From: Caldifarciminota bacterium RBG_13_43_14
Lineage (GTDB): Bacteria; Hydrothermota; Tepidihabitantia; SM23-42
Reading direction: 5' to 3'
DNA length: 8,016 bases
Assembly: GCA_001771735.1 (NCBI GenBank)
Contig: MEUM01000025.1
Coordinates: 2,100-10,115, forward strand
Shown here piece after piece: positions 1 through 6,953 of the stretch. Made by a program: the position numbers and the translations under genes. The notes beneath the pieces were generated by a model. That model searched no databases. It was given only the letters and a program-made list of their open reading frames with translations, and was not told where the DNA came from. How positions within the stretch are numbered: the first letter of the stretch is position 1; the number at the start of each line of letters is the position of its first letter.

Positions 1-1643
1 AAGAAGTTCTTACCAATTTGGATAAACTCGCTGGTGAAATGAAAGAATCGACTAAAAAGATAAATGACTATTGTTCTGATATCAACGATCTAATGCGTCG
101 TCTTAATAATGATTATGAACAAATAAACAGGAATTTTATCGAATATCATAAGCTCGCCGAAGAGAATATTATATTTGCCAACAAAACGCGGGAAAATTCA
201 GATGTGTATAAAAAAGATCTGGGCATTGTATCTAGGACCGGGAAGATCCTGAATTATCGGCAGTCCATTGAACCCGTAATACTTGATCCAGCCAATAAAA
301 CCGATGCTCGCAGTCATGAAATAATCGAACAGGTATTTACTGGTCTTTTGACCTTCGATTCGGCAAATCATTTAGTCCCCGGGATCGCCGAAAGGTTCAC
401 TGTTTCCAGTGACGGATTGAAATGGGATTTTGTGATCCGCCGCAACGTTAAATTCCATGATGGCCGAGCGGTATCGGTCGATGACATAGTGGCTTCGTTC
501 GAGCGCGTGCGTCAAAGTCCAAATTCGTTCTTCATTGATTATGTTGATTCGATAATAATCCTCGATAGCAGTCGCGTACGTTTTATTTTACGTTATCCCT
601 ATTTGCCGTTTTTGGCTAATGTTGCATGTGGTGTTTGTGATATTACCAAAGTTCAATTTAATCCTGAGATGCCGATCGGATCTGGTCCATATCGTTTTAT
701 CGAGTGGACTAGAGGTAAACGAATCGAGCTGGAATATTTTCCCGAGTTCATATTCGGTCGTGTCCCGATCGAGAAGATTATAATCAGTTTTGTTGCTGAT
801 GAAGAGGAAGCCAGCAAACGTTTCCACGCCGGCGAGATCGATATTACTCCAGTAACCCCTGAGTCGATGGGATATTATACGGAAGAGGAACTGGTGAGGG
901 GATCAACTCTATCAACACAGTATCTCGGTATTAATGTTAGAGAGGACACACCTTTTCGCAATGTAAAAGTACGTCGGGCAATGAATCATGCCATTGATAA
1001 GCAATATTTTGTTGATAATCTAATGAAAAGGCAGGCGATACCAGCGCGCGGTATTTTCCCGCCGGGACTATATGCATATAATCCTGACTTACCGTCTTAT
1101 GATTTCAGCATGGAAAGAGCGCGGGCGTTAATGCGTGAAGCTGGATTCGGTGGTGGCATACCAGATACGTACAAACTTGATATACGGGATAGTGCGACCT
1201 CGATTCAACGGGCTGAATATATTCAGCGATGTCTGGCGAATATTGGCATAAGCATAACTATCAATCCAATGTCTTGGAAAGAATTCCTCGATCATGGTTA
1301 TAAGGGGAATAGCATTTTATGTATTAAGAGCTGGGTTTCTGATAATGGTGATCCAGATAATTTTGCCTTTCCGTTGTTTCATTCAAAAAGCTTTGGTGCG
1401 CCAGGGAATACTTCTTTTTACAGTAATTCTCAGGTTGACTGCATGGTCGAAACTGCACGTTCGGAACGCAGTATTAAAACACGGCGTTTGATATATCGGG
1501 AAATTGAAAAGACGATCTGTGATGATGCCCCCTGGGTATTTTTATCTCATGGTGTCGATACCTATGCGGTAAGCCGTCGGATCAGCGGATTTAAGGTAGA
1601 TCCATTTGGGATTAATCGATTCCGGTATCTGTGGACTAATTAA
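1..1643 (+). CDS. Coiled-coil protein with C-terminal family 5 solute-binding domain, probable sensor of the Che system (5' partial)
   Basis: The frame is open to the left edge (first full codon at base 3), so the true start is probably outside the window. A TTG at 18 and an ATG at 39 are possible internal starts, but neither has a good ribosome site. Numbering from the TTG, residues 1-55 follow an uninterrupted a/d heptad spacing (1, 4, 8, 11, 15, 18, 22, 25, 29 and on to 53), mostly hydrophobic, which indicates a long coiled coil. Residues about 78-541 form a full SBP_bac_5 domain (the oligopeptide/dipeptide-binding family). Its marks are KFHDGRAVSVDD (145-156), GSGPYRF (221-227), FRNVKVRRAMNHAIDK (313-328) and GDPDNF (444-449). 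There is no signal peptide, lipobox or membrane helix in the visible part. Its position directly before cheW suggests a receptor, with the coiled coil as the end of a receptor-like signalling domain; this is inference. SgrR is a known precedent for an intracellular domain of this family. The ligand is unknown. Confidence 0.82.
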   Translation, partial: EVLTNLDKLAGEMKESTKKINDYCSDINDLMRRLNNDYEQINRNFIEYHKLAEENIIFANKTRENSDVYKKDLGIVSRTGKILNYRQSIEPVILDPANKTDARSHEIIEQVFTGLLTFDSANHLVPGIAERFTVSSDGLKWDFVIRRNVKFHDGRAVSVDDIVASFERVRQSPNSFFIDYVDSIIILDSSRVRFILRYPYLPFLANVACGVCDITKVQFNPEMPIGSGPYRFIEWTRGKRIELEYFPEFIFGRVPIEKIIISFVADEEEASKRFHAGEIDITPVTPESMGYYTEEELVRGSTLSTQYLGINVREDTPFRNVKVRRAMNHAIDKQYFVDNLMKRQAIPARGIFPPGLYAYNPDLPSYDFSMERARALMREAGFGGGIPDTYKLDIRDSATSIQRAEYIQRCLANIGISITINPMSWKEFLDHGYKGNSILCIKSWVSDNGDPDNFAFPLFHSKSFGAPGNTSFYSNSQVDCMVETARSERSIKTRRLIYREIEKTICDDAPWVFLSHGVDTYAVSRRISGFKVDPFGINRFRYLWTN

Positions 1644-2066
1644 ATGGATACGCTGCTTGTTTTTTGTCTAAATAATGAATTGATCGGTATTGATATTAAC
1701 AAAGTTAAAGAAGTCACTGAATCTCAGGATCCGATCTATGTACCTGGAGTTCCTGAATATGTAAGTGGTGTTGTGAATATCAGAGGGGATGTTGTACCAG
1801 TGATCTCACTTAAAAAGAGATTGGGTATGTTGGGGGATGAACAAAGTAAATTGTTATTGATAGTAGAAGAGAAAGGGAGGATCGCAGGGATCCGAGTTGA
1901 TAAGTTTTATGGAACAAAAAAGGTTGTTTTTAATCTAATAAACAGATCTTCTGAGCTTATTTCGACGAAACAAGAAAAGGATTTTTTCCTGGGTGTCTAT
2001 GAGAGTTCGGATAAGCCAATACTTATTTTAAACCTGGACAGGGCATTATCAAAGGAGGCCAAATGA
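1644..2066 (+). CDS. cheW: CheW-like chemotaxis coupling protein
   Basis: A single CheW domain of 140 residues, slightly shorter than usual. CheW is a cytoplasmic adaptor that joins receptors to the P5 domain of CheA and so sets kinase activity. The sequence begins with the typical first strand (LLVFCLNNELIGIDI, 4-18), followed by the IYVPGVPEYVSGVVNIRGDV segment (31-50) and VPVISLKKRLG (51-61), the most conserved part of the family. The ATG follows the stop of the preceding gene without a gap (TAAATG), and only a weak GTGGA lies upstream, so translation probably depends on coupling to the sensor gene. Its end overlaps cheY by 4 bases. I see no second domain, so it is a plain coupling protein and not a CheV. 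Confidence 0.94.
   Translation: MDTLLVFCLNNELIGIDINKVKEVTESQDPIYVPGVPEYVSGVVNIRGDVVPVISLKKRLGMLGDEQSKLLLIVEEKGRIAGIRVDKFYGTKKVVFNLINRSSELISTKQEKDFFLGVYESSDKPILILNLDRALSKEAK
2051..2058 (+). promoter_or_regulatory. Shine-Dalgarno site of cheY
   Basis: AAAGGAGG lies inside the end of cheW, four bases before the cheY ATG at 2063. It is one of the two strongest ribosome sites in the window. It supports this start and suggests that cheY is translated well above its neighbours, as expected for a diffusible response regulator. Confidence 0.8.
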
Positions 2067-2422
2067 GGGTTCTTATAGTAGACGACGCGATGTTCATGCG
2101 TCGGATGCTAAGCGATATCTTGGAGAAAGGCGGTCATACGGTGTGCGGAGAAGCATCAACTGGCAAGGAAGCGGTTGAGCGATACAAAGAACTTAAACCG
2201 GAACTGGTGACAATGGATATAATAATGCCGGATATGAGCGGGATCGAAGCGGTTAAAGAAATCAAGAAACATGATACGGATGCTAAAATATTAATGGTTT
2301 CAGCAATGGGCCAGCAGGCATTGGTTCTTGAAGCGGTTCAGGCCGGAGCCATTGACTATGTAGTGAAACCTTTTCAGCCATCTCGTGTGCTTGAATCGAT
2401 TGAGCGAATAACTAAGAAATAG
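2063..2422 (+). CDS. cheY: CheY single-domain response regulator
   Basis: A stand-alone receiver domain of 119 residues with no output domain. It takes the phosphoryl group from CheA and carries the signal to a target. All key residues are present: acidic pair D7-D8, phospho-acceptor D52 in the MDIIMPDMSG segment, switch S80 in the VSAMGQQ segment, Y99 as the likely rotating aromatic, and K102 in VKPF. The SAMGQQALVLEAVQAGA stretch (80-96) resembles CheY of Thermotoga and Bacillus more than that of enteric bacteria. That fits the presence of a CheC phosphatase instead of CheZ. The gene starts with an ATGA overlap on cheW and is followed after 7 bases by cheA. Whether it acts on a flagellar switch or on another target cannot be read from the sequence. 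Confidence 0.95.
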   Translation: MRVLIVDDAMFMRRMLSDILEKGGHTVCGEASTGKEAVERYKELKPELVTMDIIMPDMSGIEAVKEIKKHDTDAKILMVSAMGQQALVLEAVQAGAIDYVVKPFQPSRVLESIERITKK

Positions 2423-2429
2423 TATTTGT

Positions 2430-3956
2430 ATGGAAAACTATACAGAACTTTTTCTCTCTGAGGTTGAGACTTACATAAAACAGCTTGACGATCATGTCAT
2501 TGAACTTGAACGTGATCCAAAGATGAAACCAGCTATTTTTGAGGTTTTCCGTGTATTCCATACAATCAAGGGAATGGCTCAGACAATGGGGTATGAAGAC
2601 CTGGCACGTTTAAGCCACCGTATCGAGGATCTGCTTATTCCAGCAAAGGATAAAGGTGAAATTGATATGTCGATCGTTGAATTTCTTTTTCATGCCATCG
2701 ATTATTTGCGATCGACCCTGCAGGCGCTGAGTTCTAATAGTGAAATACCTGATTCGCTGACAATCTTTGAGGCGATCGAGCGATTAGAAAAGGGCGAAAA
2801 AGTAGACCTGTTAACCATGAATCTCCAGATCACCAAGACATCCGAGATCAGGATACGCATGGAAAAGCTCGACAAATTGCTGAATTTAAGTAATGAGTTA
2901 CTTGTCGCGAGACTTCGTCTGGAAAGGTTGTGCATGGAGATCAAGGATCAGAGATTGATTGATTTCCGGGATACAGCAACAAAACTTATCGAGTCAATGC
3001 AGGATGAGGTCATGCGTCTTCGAATGTTGCCTTTATCGAATGTATTTGAATTTTTCCCGCGCTGGTTCCGTGATGAAGCTAAAAAACAGGGTAAAGCAGT
3101 TACCCTTGAGATCAGTGGTGGCGATATTGAAGTTGATCGTTCGATCATTGAGGCACTGAAAGAGCCGCTGATGCATCTAGTGAGGAATTCACTTGACCAT
3201 GGTTTTTCTAAAGAAGATACTGAAGCTGGGGAACGTAACACAGTAAGAATAACTGCCGCACAGGAAAAAGATTGGATAAACATATCAGTCATCGATAATG
3301 GGAAGGGAATTGATTGGGAGAAAATCAGAGATCTTGCTGTAGAACGTGATTTGATAAGCTCGGCCGATTCCCGTACCCTCGACCGGGAAAGCGCTTACAA
3401 TATTTTATTACGCCCCGATTTTTCCACCAGAGAGGAGGTTTCCGAAATATCCGGGCGCGGTATAGGTTTAGATATTGTGAATAATGCGATATCGCGGCTT
3501 GGTGGTCGATTATATATCTTTTCAGAACTAGACAAGGGTTCGCAATTTTCAATTGAATTACCAGTGAGTATCGCTATAATAAGAGCTATGATCTTCCGGC
3601 TTGATCGACAGCGATTTGCCATTCCACTTTCTTTTGTACAGGAGACATTTAATTTGAAAGAAGATACTGTAAAAACTGTACATCATCGTGAACTATATAA
3701 GCTGCGAGATGAAATATTACCAATGACCAGATTGGGGAATATTATCGATTACCATAGTAACAGTAAAAAGAAAACGGTTATTGTTGTGCAGTATCTGCAG
3801 AAAAAGCGTGGTTTTATAATAGACGAAATAATCGATGAGACCGATATTGTAACCAAGAAGGTCGATTTGCTCCTCGCTCGTAATTATTATTCGGGATGTG
3901 CGATTTATTCTGATGGGTTGCCGATGATGATTATTGACCCAAGGGGGTTTGAATGA
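2430..3956 (+). CDS. cheA: CheA sensor histidine kinase lacking a P2 domain
   Basis: Central kinase of the system, 508 residues, clearly shorter than the usual 650-700. The order is: P1 Hpt domain (about 1-100) with phospho-acceptor H44 in HTIKGMA; a short linker (about 101-137) where P2 would normally be; P3 dimerisation helices (about 138-205), ending in the family motif VMRLRMLPLSNVF (194-206); P4 ATPase with N box HLVRNSLDHG (249-258), G1 box DNGKGID (289-295), F box DFSTREE (330-336) and G2 box GRGIGLDIV (342-350); and P5 CheW-like domain (about 385-508). All catalytic boxes look intact, so it should be active. Without P2, CheY must dock elsewhere, probably directly on P1 (inference). 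The gene lacks a clear Shine-Dalgarno motif. It begins 7 bases after the cheY stop, and its end overlaps cheC by 4 bases. Confidence 0.97.
   Translation: MENYTELFLSEVETYIKQLDDHVIELERDPKMKPAIFEVFRVFHTIKGMAQTMGYEDLARLSHRIEDLLIPAKDKGEIDMSIVEFLFHAIDYLRSTLQALSSNSEIPDSLTIFEAIERLEKGEKVDLLTMNLQITKTSEIRIRMEKLDKLLNLSNELLVARLRLERLCMEIKDQRLIDFRDTATKLIESMQDEVMRLRMLPLSNVFEFFPRWFRDEAKKQGKAVTLEISGGDIEVDRSIIEALKEPLMHLVRNSLDHGFSKEDTEAGERNTVRITAAQEKDWINISVIDNGKGIDWEKIRDLAVERDLISSADSRTLDRESAYNILLRPDFSTREEVSEISGRGIGLDIVNNAISRLGGRLYIFSELDKGSQFSIELPVSIAIIRAMIFRLDRQRFAIPLSFVQETFNLKEDTVKTVHHRELYKLRDEILPMTRLGNIIDYHSNSKKKTVIVVQYLQKKRGFIIDEIIDETDIVTKKVDLLLARNYYSGCAIYSDGLPMMIIDPRGFE
3941..3947 (+). promoter_or_regulatory. 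Ribosome-binding site of cheC
   Basis: AAGGGGG within the last codons of cheA, five bases before the cheC ATG at 3953. It supports this start, which overlaps the cheA stop as ATGA. Confidence 0.6.
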
Positions 3957-4567
3957 TTGATGCCAAGCGTTTAACCGGTGAACAGCTTGATGCCTTGAGG
4001 GAAGTCGCGAATATTGGAAGTGGCCATGCGGCTACTTCCTTATCGCAATTAATGGGCAAAAAGGTTATGGTAAGGGTACCTAAAATTCTCACTGGACCGC
4101 TCGAGGACGTCATTCTCAAGATAGCCGACCCTAATGATGTCGTAGTTGCGGTGCTGCTTTATTTCCTCGGTGATCTTACCGGTCGGACACTTCTGCTTTA
4201 TCCTTATGAAGATGCCCAGGAACTTACGAATCTGCTTATGCCACCGGGAAGTGATACCCCAAACGAGGTCCAGGAATCATTGCTCAAGGAAGTATCCAAT
4301 ATTCTTTCCTGCTCCTACATGAACGCTCTTGGTGAATTACTGGGTCTCTTAATACTGCCGTCCGTACCAGGAATGATTGTTGATATGGTTGGAGCGATAC
4401 TGTCCAGTGTTGTATTGGAGTTTGGTCGAGAAAAAGATTTTATTTTCTGTGTTGAGACTGAATTCGATTTTGGCGAAGATGAAAAAGCGCTCTGTGCATA
4501 TTTTCTGCTTTTGCCTGATACGACAAGCCTGGAACTAATTCTCAGGAAATTGAATTTAGCAAAATGA
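3953..4567 (+). CDS. cheC: CheC CheY-P phosphatase
   Basis: 204 residues, the normal length for CheC of the CheC/CheX/FliY family, which dephosphorylates CheY-P. The family active-site pattern (D/S)-x3-E-x2-N-x22-P is present twice with exact spacing: D13, E17, N20, P43 and S109, E113, N116, P139. Both sites therefore look catalytically competent. CheC often works with the deamidase CheD, but no cheD lies in this window. There is no extra N-terminal peptide or C-terminal SpoA domain, so FliY is unlikely, and the two-site layout argues against CheX. The gene overlaps cheA upstream and the TPR gene downstream by 4 bases each. It is thus co-translated with the kinase it opposes. Confidence 0.94.
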   Translation: MIDAKRLTGEQLDALREVANIGSGHAATSLSQLMGKKVMVRVPKILTGPLEDVILKIADPNDVVVAVLLYFLGDLTGRTLLLYPYEDAQELTNLLMPPGSDTPNEVQESLLKEVSNILSCSYMNALGELLGLLILPSVPGMIVDMVGAILSSVVLEFGREKDFIFCVETEFDFGEDEKALCAYFLLLPDTTSLELILRKLNLAK

Positions 4568-6936
4568 TATCACCGGAAGAACTTAAAATCTTAAAAAGTT
4601 TTGCTGAAAGGGTACCAACCGATGATCCGGGTGCTCATAATAACCTGGCGATCGTATATTATAACAAGAGTCTATATGACGAAGCAGTAGAGGAATTGGA
4701 AAAAGCTCTCAAGATCGATCCGAATTTCGTGCTGGCTCGCAATAATCTTGATATTATCCTGAAAAAGACTGGCCGACTCGAACAACGGGTCGACCGATTG
4801 AGTCGGATCATTGATAAGGAACCGTACGATGAGAATAAAACCTTGGAGCTCGCTGATACCTATCGTAAGCTTAGCCGGTATTCACAGGCGATAATTTTTT
4901 ATAGAAAGATATTGGACTATAATCCAGGTTCTTTTGAAGGATATTTTGGGCTTGGGATAACACTTAAACTGCTTGGTAAGTATGATGATGCGCTTGAAGA
5001 AATAAAAAGGGCACTGGAAATTAAGATCGCTCCGGATGTCTATCGTACGCTGGGTGAGATATATTTCAATAAAGGAATAATCGACCTGGCAATAAAAAAT
5101 TTCCAGGAATCAATTTTGCTCGATCCTTCTTCAGCCGAAGGTCATTTCATGCTTGGATTTGCCCTTGGAGAAAAAGGTAAAACTAAAGAAAGCATTGAAT
5201 CGGTAAGGAAGGCGATAGAGCTGAATCCTTCGCTCGCACAATTTGAAGCGAATTTGCCGATCGATATTAATGAGCATAGGGGACACTGGGAATTCCTGAA
5301 AGAGCAGTTAGGTATGCCGAGAGTGTCGGAAAACGAGTTTCAAGTCCACTATAATATTGGCATGACCTATCGTAATAAAGGATTGTTCACCGAGGCCAAG
5401 CGCGAGCTCGAAGAGTGCATAAAGATGAAGCCCAACAACCCGAATGTAATTATAGTACTGAGCGAGATCGAACTTCTTATCGGTAAGATCAATGACGCGC
5501 TGAAGCTTGTCGAACGGATTGCCGATCTTGAATTTGATTCACCATTATATAACAACATTTTGGGGGTGGCTCATTTTTTGAAAGGTGATATGCTATCCGC
5601 AAAAAAATACTACCAAGGAGCCCTAAGCTATGATCCGAAATGTTCATCAGTGATCAATAATCTTGCTGTTCTCGGTCAGGTTGAGGGGAGATCTGAGGAT
5701 GCCCTGAAGCTTTACCTCAGCGCCTCTTCACTGGGTAACGATGATGCCCGATATAATACTGGTATGTTTTTCTTACGTGCATCCAAGTTTGATCAAGCAA
5801 TGGAATACTTCAAGGGAAATTCGGCGGATGATATATTTGGCGCAGGTCTAGTATCAATGGAAAAGGGAAAGGATGATCAAGCTTTGGAAAATTTCAGAAA
5901 AGTAATGGCATTGGCTCCGAATCATGCTGGTGCTTATTATAATATGGGTTTTGTTTTAACTAAATTAGGTAAATTTAAAGAAGGTCTAGATTACATTCGG
6001 AAAGGCATCGAGATCGAACCGAATTACGATAAGGATAAATACCATTTATGTCTGGAGCCCGAGCTCAGCGGATTCGGTCCTTTTTATACGACCAGCGTTA
6101 AACATGAGGAAAAAGGCGAAGAGATTCCAGAGCTTGAGATCCCGACCCCGGACAGCTATTTGCATAATGCCGAAAATTATTTACAAATGAACGAACTGGA
6201 AAATGCGATGATGATGGTAGAGGAGGCTCTGAAACTTCAGCCAGATTGGGTACGGGCAATCGTACTCAAGGCCGAGATCCTTTCCCGTAGAAGTGGTTCG
6301 GAGGCAGCCGCTGAAGTTTTGGAAGACTATATCAAGAATCATCCGGATGAGAACGAAGCAAAAGCAATTCTGGCAAAGATCTATGATAATGCTGGTGAAT
6401 TTACCGGAGCTCTTAATATATATAATTACCTGCTTGAGAAAGAGCCCGATAATATCGCATGGTTGACAAGTGCGGCTAATTTAATGTATACTCTTAAGGA
6501 TAATGAAGGAGCCTTGCGTATTTTTAAACATTTGTATGATCTAGACAATGATAGTCTTGATGCCAATCTTGGTTTCGCTCGTGTCTATCTGGCGCAGCGC
6601 ATGCTTAAAGAAGCGGAGCCCCATATTAAAGTGCTATCGGAAAAATCTCCCGATATTTATGAATACAATTTACTCGCCGGGATTTATCATTTGGAAAAAA
6701 ATAATCGTGATGAAGCAATACGGTTTTTCGAAAAGGCAATTGAAAGAGAATCATCAAAACCTTTACCATATTATCATCTTGGTTTACTGTCAGTGCAAAA
6801 AGGTGATTTTGAAGTTGCCTGTGATAATTGGAAAAAGGCACTTTTGTTGAGTCCGGATAATGAACTTGCAAAGAAAACAAGGCATTGTCTTAAAATAACT
6901 TACGAATTAACCGAATTCCTGAAGAAGGAAGCTTGA
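4564..6936 (+). CDS. Large TPR-repeat protein, probable scaffold of the chemosensory system
   Basis: 790 residues made almost wholly of tetratricopeptide repeats, helical pairs that form a curved surface for binding other proteins. I count roughly 18 units, many with the A-x-x-x-x-x-x-A-L-x-x-x-P ending. Clear ones lie at about 22-54, 156-188, 190-222, 260-291, 326-358, 454-486, 597-628, 699-730 and 734-765. Two stretches break the array: about 223-258 (with HRGHWEFLKEQLG) and about 487-530 (with ELSGFGPFYTTS and then an acidic, Pro-rich linker). These split it into three blocks. There is no signal peptide or membrane helix, so it is probably cytoplasmic. The start overlaps the cheC stop as ATGA. 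The only upstream AGGAAA is about 14 bases away, so translation is probably coupled. Partners are unknown; a scaffold role for the Che proteins or their output is inferred from context. Confidence 0.88.
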   Translation: MISPEELKILKSFAERVPTDDPGAHNNLAIVYYNKSLYDEAVEELEKALKIDPNFVLARNNLDIILKKTGRLEQRVDRLSRIIDKEPYDENKTLELADTYRKLSRYSQAIIFYRKILDYNPGSFEGYFGLGITLKLLGKYDDALEEIKRALEIKIAPDVYRTLGEIYFNKGIIDLAIKNFQESILLDPSSAEGHFMLGFALGEKGKTKESIESVRKAIELNPSLAQFEANLPIDINEHRGHWEFLKEQLGMPRVSENEFQVHYNIGMTYRNKGLFTEAKRELEECIKMKPNNPNVIIVLSEIELLIGKINDALKLVERIADLEFDSPLYNNILGVAHFLKGDMLSAKKYYQGALSYDPKCSSVINNLAVLGQVEGRSEDALKLYLSASSLGNDDARYNTGMFFLRASKFDQAMEYFKGNSADDIFGAGLVSMEKGKDDQALENFRKVMALAPNHAGAYYNMGFVLTKLGKFKEGLDYIRKGIEIEPNYDKDKYHLCLEPELSGFGPFYTTSVKHEEKGEEIPELEIPTPDSYLHNAENYLQMNELENAMMMVEEALKLQPDWVRAIVLKAEILSRRSGSEAAAEVLEDYIKNHPDENEAKAILAKIYDNAGEFTGALNIYNYLLEKEPDNIAWLTSAANLMYTLKDNEGALRIFKHLYDLDNDSLDANLGFARVYLAQRMLKEAEPHIKVLSEKSPDIYEYNLLAGIYHLEKNNRDEAIRFFEKAIERESSKPLPYYHLGLLSVQKGDFEVACDNWKKALLLSPDNELAKKTRHCLKITYELTEFLKKEA

Positions 6937-6940
6937 TTTA

Positions 6941-6946
6941 AGGAGG
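6941..6946 (+). promoter_or_regulatory. Strong Shine-Dalgarno site of the TPR-roadblock gene
   Basis: AGGAGG (within TAAGGAGG) lies seven bases before the ATG at 6954, in the 17-base gap that is the longest in the window. It fixes the start of the last gene and allows translation independent of the TPR gene before it. Confidence 0.85.
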
Positions 6947-6953
6947 AATAAAA

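Noticed and set aside
156..200. A possible receptor methylation site around the LAEEN segment of the coiled coil
   Set aside because: The paired E residues are present, but the small residues required on both sides at the consensus spacing are not, so the motif does not fit.
579..656. A possible membrane helix in the solute-binding domain (residues about 188-210)
   Set aside because: The segment is only moderately hydrophobic, contains Arg, Tyr and Pro, and corresponds to a normal buried stretch of the SBP family 5 fold.
2948..3292. A 114-codon open frame on the minus strand
   Set aside because: It lies wholly inside the P3/P4 coding part of cheA, shows no recognisable domain and is Ser/Arg-rich in the way antisense shadows are. 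The overlapping cheA frame is unambiguous.
6937..6953. Possible promoter or terminator in the longest intergenic gap
   Set aside because: Only 17 bases are available, fully used by a Shine-Dalgarno site and its spacer, with no hairpin or -10/-35 pair.
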